From Saccoglossus kowalevskii (Eukaryota > Hemichordata > Enteropneusta > Harrimaniidae), in the NCBI RefSeq assembly GCF_000003605.2, contig NW_003158724.1, forward strand, positions 795,010 to 805,199: 10,190 bases of DNA. Reading direction: 5' to 3'. The position numbers and the translations under genes are program-made. The notes beneath the pieces were generated by a model. The model was not told where the DNA came from and searched no databases. It saw nothing but the letters and a program-made list of their open reading frames with translations. Of the stretch, positions 6,564 through 10,190 are shown one piece after another; position 1 is the first letter of the stretch, and the number at the start of each line of letters is the position of its first letter.

Positions 6564-6735
6564 CAACAGTTTGTGCAATCACCGCCATCTAGACAGACTT
6601 CAGTCTCTTCGTCATCATCATCACTACCAGCATCAGCCAATCGTTATGCTACTCCTGATAGGTTTAGTGTTATGGCAAGTCAGGTCAAAGAAGTTCTTCC
6701 ACATGTACCTGAAGATGTTATCAGAAAAGATCTTG
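6564..6735 (+). CDS. AUP1: AUP1 exon D: Ser-rich linker and first part of the CUE domain
   Basis: The conserved part reads S-V-M-A-S-Q-V-K-E-V-L-P-H-V-P-E-D-V-I-R-K-D-L, almost the same as recalled human AUP1 (Q-R-V-K-E-V-L-P-H-V-P-x-x-V-I-x-x-D-L). This is helix 1 and the start of helix 2 of a CUE ubiquitin-binding domain. Before it lies a low-complexity linker with six consecutive serines. The donor is CTTG|GTATGT, phase 1. The 5' edge is uncertain: the frame is open from 6492, but exon C ends in phase 0, so phase-matching acceptors end at 6563 (TCAG), 6569 (ACAG) or 6596 (ACAG). The acceptors with better tracts, ending at 6489 and 6531, would need a phase-1 donor or an extra small exon. 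Confidence 0.82.
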
Positions 6736-7063
6736 GTATGTAATTATTAATGTGTTTATACTTGTGATAGTTGATCACTTTACAGTTTTTTTAAAATGTC
6801 ATTTAAGATAAGTAGTTACTGTAAAATACTGTAAATTATTTTCACGGAAATAAAATCCAACGACTATACATTTTTTCCTATATTTTACATTCAACTCATA
6901 AAAAATCAGTGGAAATAAACACCATACAGACAGAGCACCCAACAAACTTTTTCAGCGATTAAAGTATTTTACAGTAATCGATGATTGTCATTATCATCTT
7001 CTTGACAACTTCCATCCAAGATTCTTTCTACCTTTTATATATCCATGGTTCATCAGAATAACA
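6736..7063 (+). other. AUP1 intron, phase 1, unique part
   Basis: This intron, between the two CUE-domain exons, starts with the donor GTATGT and is AT-rich. I see no gene or clear repeat in this stretch; a fragment of the 150-bp family begins near 7064. Confidence 0.75.
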
Positions 7064-7410
7064 GGCTTGTGTGCATCTATCCATCTATATGTTCGATCTC
7101 CCAAAGATACATCTGACATGCCGGGGATGATCATGTTCAAATTTCATTTGTTTGAATATATATACATGTACATTAGTTTCCATATTTGATTCAAGATGCC
7201 TGATTGGAGGCAACTTTAGTGCTAGAATTCATCAAAATCTAGCATTTCTGTCATTTTGGTAACAGGTCATGGTTATGCACATATTTCGTTCAAACTTACT
7301 TGGTACATATATTGAACATAACGCGACATTATTATTTTGTTTTTAGATGAAATTCAAACTGGCCATAGACATGCATGTCTTGTTTTAGTTGTTTATCATA
7401 TGACACATTT
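7064..7410 (+). repeat. diverged fragment of the 150-bp subunit family
   Basis: TTGATTCAAGATGCCTGATTGG (subunit start at 7193) with ATCAAAATCTAGCATTTCTG, TTCGTTCAAACTTACTTGGTA and a second partial subunit near 7350 (AAATTCAAACTGGCCATA) match the composite at 4591-6450 with many changes. The end at about 7373-7406 (GCATGTCTTGTTTTAG ... ATGACACA) also resembles the sequence just inside the open frame before the CUE exon (6502-6530). Confidence 0.65.
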
Positions 7411-7514
7411 ATACCTGGGTTAATTTACATTGAAGACAAACTAGACTATATCATATCATGACTTTTTCACATTCAAATGATAATTTATAGTTGATCGTAT
7501 TTCCATTTTTTCAG

Positions 7515-7681
7515 AGAAAACTTCTTGTGTGGACACAACTATCAGCCGTATATTAGAAGGTCAAGTACACTTTGTTCCAATAGATACATCACCATCTAGT
7601 GGTGATGGTGAAGCTGACTTATTAGAAGGTGCTACTGCTATGCCCAGTGGGACATCCACACCGTTAACCCCATCACCTAGT
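7515..7681 (+). CDS. AUP1: AUP1 exon E: second part of the CUE domain and acidic/Ser-Thr-Pro linker
   Basis: AG completes a G|AG glutamate codon, then 55 codons run to AGT|GTAAGT in phase 0. The peptide starts E-K-T-S-C-V-D-T-T-I-S-R-I-L-E-G-Q-V-H-F-V-P, matching recalled human AUP1 (K-T-G-C-V-D-L-T-I-T-N-L-L-E-G-A-V-A-F-M-P). It completes the CUE fold, including the L-E-G end of helix 3. The rest is low complexity (S-P-S-S-G-D-G-E, then T-S-T-P-L-T-P-S-P-S) and is expected to be disordered. The acceptor has a strong tract (TTCCATTTTTTCAG). CUE domains bind mono- and polyubiquitin, and in AUP1 this domain takes part in substrate handling at the ER. Confidence 0.93.
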
Positions 7682-7939
7682 GTAAGTATAATAATGATGC
7701 AGAAGCAAAAATGCTCATTTCCCTTAAATATGTCGAACAGTTTCTCATGAATCAGCTGAACGATTTCACTCAAATTTTATGTGAGGATCATGCATATTGG
7801 TTCACAGGTGCACGTCATGTTTCTTTTCGAGATTTGAACAAAAATAGCAGCCATTTTTATTTATTTCTATGCTGATTCATCACTTGTACATGTGTACGTT
7901 GCCTGATTCAGTTAGTTTTGGACGGAACCTAAACTTTTA
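7682..7939 (+). other. AUP1 intron, phase 0, first part
   Basis: This stretch runs from the donor GTAAGT to the next repeat fragment. Short frames overlap the preceding exon on both strands and are shadows. Nothing else was recognised. Confidence 0.7.
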
Positions 7940-8115
7940 TATTGACCTCCATTTGTCCATTCGCATGTCTGGCCGTATCCAGCAGTATCTCGCACATCTC
8001 AAGCTTCACACATACATTATACATTATATCCGACATATGCACATGCATTTATTTCATCACCCGATTCAAGATGGCCAAATGGCAGCCATTTTTAGGCCAA
8101 AATGTATCAAAATAA
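7940..8115 (+). repeat. fragment of the composite repeat head plus one subunit
   Basis: CTTCACACATACATTATACATTATATCCGACATATGCAC followed by TTTCATCACCCGATTCAAGATGGCCAAATGGCAGCCATTTTTA parallels 4720-4810 (CTTCACACATACATCGTACA ... ACATATGCAC ... GATTCAAGATGGCCGAATGG). Similarity stops soon after the GGCCAT-type inverted words. The open frame across 7869-8150 lies within this repeat and is not taken as a gene. Confidence 0.7.
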
Positions 8116-8215
8116 TAGACAATGTCTTGTTTTTCACTAAAATGTTTTAATCAAATAACAAAATGCAAAATGCCATAGACATTTCAAGCAATGGTCATAA
8201 GGCTTAAGGGACTGT

Positions 8216-8347
8216 TGTAGGTCACTACTCCATCACTCACTACTGCGGAGAAATTCTCCTGTAGCATATCAATGTAACTAACAGGTAGAATGATGACATG
8301 AAATTGCTAACCAATCATAGGTTCTGCAGTGTGTGATGAGTAACTAC
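8216..8347. repeat. imperfect fold-back, possible small non-autonomous element
   Basis: TGTAGGTCACTACTCCATCACTCACTACTGCGGAGAA (8216-8252) is imperfectly complementary to TTCTGCAGTGTGTGATGAGTAACTACA (8322-8347), enclosing about 70 bases. Inside the left arm is a further 6-bp inverted pair, GGAGAA-A-TTCTCC (8247-8259). A MITE-like origin is possible, but no target duplication was identified. Confidence 0.4.
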
Positions 8348-8349
8348 AC

Positions 8350-9766
8350 CAAAAGCAAATATTCACTAAAAATACAATATTTATTCAAAACCTTCATCAG
8401 AGTTTTGCTGAGAGAAATTTTGCGCGACAATTAAAACCCATGATTTGACCTTTCTATGCTCCACCTATAGTATATATTTTACTACGTCATTCAGAGGCAT
8501 GCATAATTAATAGCAAGGTCTTCAGTCTATAACAGTCTTTCTACCCCCTATGGCCTGCATAGATGCATTACGTCATTTGATGGAATCATTTAATCATCAC
8601 AAGGACTATCAACATTCTAATATGGATACCAAGATGTTACAAATTGTAGTTTTTTTTTTTTCATATGGGTATGTTTGTCTAGTATTTTGTAAACATTTGA
8701 CAACAACCTAAGACAAAGCTAAAGCTGGTGTGTTAAAATGTGGCTAGGTTGTGTCAGGAGATGTGTCTCTTAATCTTGACAATATGCGAGTTGGCTACAT
8801 AAAATTGCATTCAATAACAAATAACAGGTATCTCAATCAGTGGTTTAATACATAAATGCCCAAGTCAGATTCGTGGGATGGATTGGAATGTTTGAGTATG
8901 TCCGGATGGCTGGCATATTGCATCAGATACATGTACCGTTAGTTGTTGGTCAAATTATTAACTATTATAGTTTGTATTTCAGTGAATCTACCTGTGATTA
9001 GGTTTTTGATGGCACTAATTTCATGCATGCAATTGCAATATTGATGTATTAGCTGGTCTAACCTGTGAGGCTTCTTATATTAATTAAATGACTTCATTTA
9101 TGCTTCCACTGAACTCCGTGCTTTGAAATGCTATGATTTGGACTTGCAAATTGGAGGTTATATTTGCTGTTAAATAAATTCCTAATAGTTCAGTCAAGAT
9201 GAATTTTTGCATTTCAATGTTTTTCTCAGTCATTGGGCAAGTTTTTTTAGAGACTCTAAATCCATGGTGATAAATAAGTATTGCGCCCTCTAGTGTTGCA
9301 ATATGCTTTTGGATTTAACTACTATATGTAGTATAGATTATTTTCTGAGGTAATTGCTTTACCAAATTTTATTTTGTTAGTCTGTTGGGTTGTGTTATTG
9401 GTAGTTCTGGGAATTATCAGTCTTAATACATCTGTATATAATTTATTGTTCAAAAGATTAATGATTTATCTCCTACTTACATGATATAAATTGTCTGTGC
9501 CCGAATGTTTTCTAAACTTTATTTACTAACCTTTTTTAGTTGGGTTCTTATAGATTGGCTATTGTTGTGAATTGCATACAATGCAGCTTATATTCATAGT
9601 ATAATATGACACATGATAATACAAACCATAAAGTATTATTTCTGAGTACAGCTCCAGCGTGTATTCGTCAGTGCAGCTACATTGTATACTATTATAATAC
9701 TCAATGACTTATGCAACTGGGGCTCATTTTTTCTGATTTAGTTCCTGTAACTTATCTACTTTGCAG
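8350..9766 (+). other. AUP1 intron, phase 0, remaining unique part
   Basis: This is AT-rich intron sequence without recognisable exons or RNA genes. It contains a T12-13 tract near 8649-8661, two ACGTCAT words (8484 and 8570) and a GCGCCCTCTAGTG word at 9283-9295. The acceptor at the end is CTACTTTGCAG. Confidence 0.75.
9282..9300 (-). promoter_or_regulatory. CTCF-core-like word
   Basis: On the minus strand the segment reads ACACTAGAGGGCGCA, close to the bilaterian CTCF core (CCASYAGRKGGC type, ending GGGCGC). It is a single GC-rich word in an AT-rich intron. It is a motif match only; occupancy is not shown. Confidence 0.3.
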
Positions 9767-9864
9767 GCAACTCAGTTTTCAGCGTCACACTTTTCAAGAT
9801 CTGCAAATGAGAGGCAGATGTCTTTTGAAGAACGTAAACAAGCACTGTATGATACTGCCAGGAG
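9767..9864 (+). CDS. AUP1: AUP1 exon F: C-terminal UBE2G2-binding (G2BR-like) helix, penultimate or near-last exon
   Basis: Phase 0 at the start, 32 codons plus AG, with donor AGGAG|GTAAGA. The peptide ends R-Q-M-S-F-E-E-R-K-Q-A-L-Y-D-T-A-R-R, matching the recalled human AUP1 tail (L-Q-E-R-K-Q-A-L-Y-E-Y-A-R-R-R-F). In AUP1 this helix is the G2BR segment that recruits the ubiquitin-conjugating enzyme UBE2G2 to the ER and lipid droplets. The first half (A-T-Q-F-S-A-S-H-F-S-R-S) is linker. The reading must continue on another exon beyond the window, probably with only a dozen or so residues to the stop. Confidence 0.93.
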
Positions 9865-10190
9865 GTAAGACATTGTGATATCATTGAATACTGATAGCTA
9901 ATGAGACAGCTTAAAAGTTCAAATAAAAAAAAAAACAACCACAAACTTATACTAAAAATGTGGATAATAAGCTCTTTTATTTTTACCTTGCCTGTTGCAT
10001 TCGATGAAGAATAGATGGGTTTTTTTTGGAGTTGGGGGGGGGGGGGGTCTGTCCTTCTCTACATTGTTCTTGTCTTAAGGATGTAGTAGACATAACAGTC
10101 ACTATTTTATACATTTTTTGTTTATTGTCTATTTTGGTGGCATTTGTCTATCTGCATGCAATGGATGTGTTTCCCACTCAAAATAGTAAC
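9865..10190 (+). other. start of the last visible AUP1 intron, with a G14 tract
   Basis: The donor is GTAAGA. The stretch contains an A-rich run (9923-9936), T8 (about 10020-10027) and an uninterrupted run of 14 G (10034-10047). No exon or stop-containing last exon is visible before the window ends. Confidence 0.8.

Noticed and set aside
7561-7773. Minus-strand frame of 70 codons
   Set aside because: It is the complementary shadow of the AUP1 exon at 7515-7681.
9756-9944. Minus-strand frame of 62 codons
   Set aside because: It is a shadow of the AUP1 exon at 9767-9864 and its flanks, with no recognisable protein.

Overview
The window looks like part of an intron-rich nuclear genome of an invertebrate animal, probably marine. 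It is AT-rich, has no long ORFs, and holds short exons bounded by GT/AG splice sites in introns of 0.75 to 3.6 kb. These introns are full of tandem and dispersed repeats. The only gene I can identify is on the plus strand: AUP1 (ancient ubiquitous protein 1), an ER and lipid-droplet membrane protein. The identification is by eye against the remembered animal AUP1 protein, with no database search. The species cannot be fixed from the sequence.

Gene layout: six coding exons run in order at 697-881, 1636-1788, 2805-2967, about 6564-6735, 7515-7681 and 9767-9864. They encode roughly 310 residues: the PlsC-like acyltransferase block III region, the segment after it, a Ser-rich linker, a CUE domain split by a phase-1 intron, and most of the C-terminal UBE2G2-binding (G2BR) helix. 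The N-terminal exons (membrane hairpin and the acyltransferase H-x4-D block) lie left of the window, and the last exon lies to the right.

Repeat layout: (a) 1-696 holds a possible unrelated terminal exon with an AATAAA and a short ORF carrying a complete 2A-type motif. (b) 2545-2835 is a 107/108-bp triplication that copies the 3' splice site of exon 2805-2967. (c) 3326-4516 is a tandem array with three diverged units followed by six near-identical 126-bp units. (d) 4591-6450 is a composite of about 150-bp subunits built around an ATGGCC...GGCCAT hairpin. (e) 5209-5699 is a 491-bp solo LTR inserted in that composite, with a 5-bp target duplication. (f) Fragments of the 150-bp family recur at 7064-7410 and 7940-8115. 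(g) A fold-back lies at 8216-8347.

No RNA gene, CRISPR array, complete transposase or reverse transcriptase gene was found, and no minus-strand gene. I found no convincing new multi-gene system. The most informative oddities are the triplicated splice acceptor, the 2A-type ORF, the solo LTR in a repeat, and an unresolved reading-phase conflict at the CUE exon.
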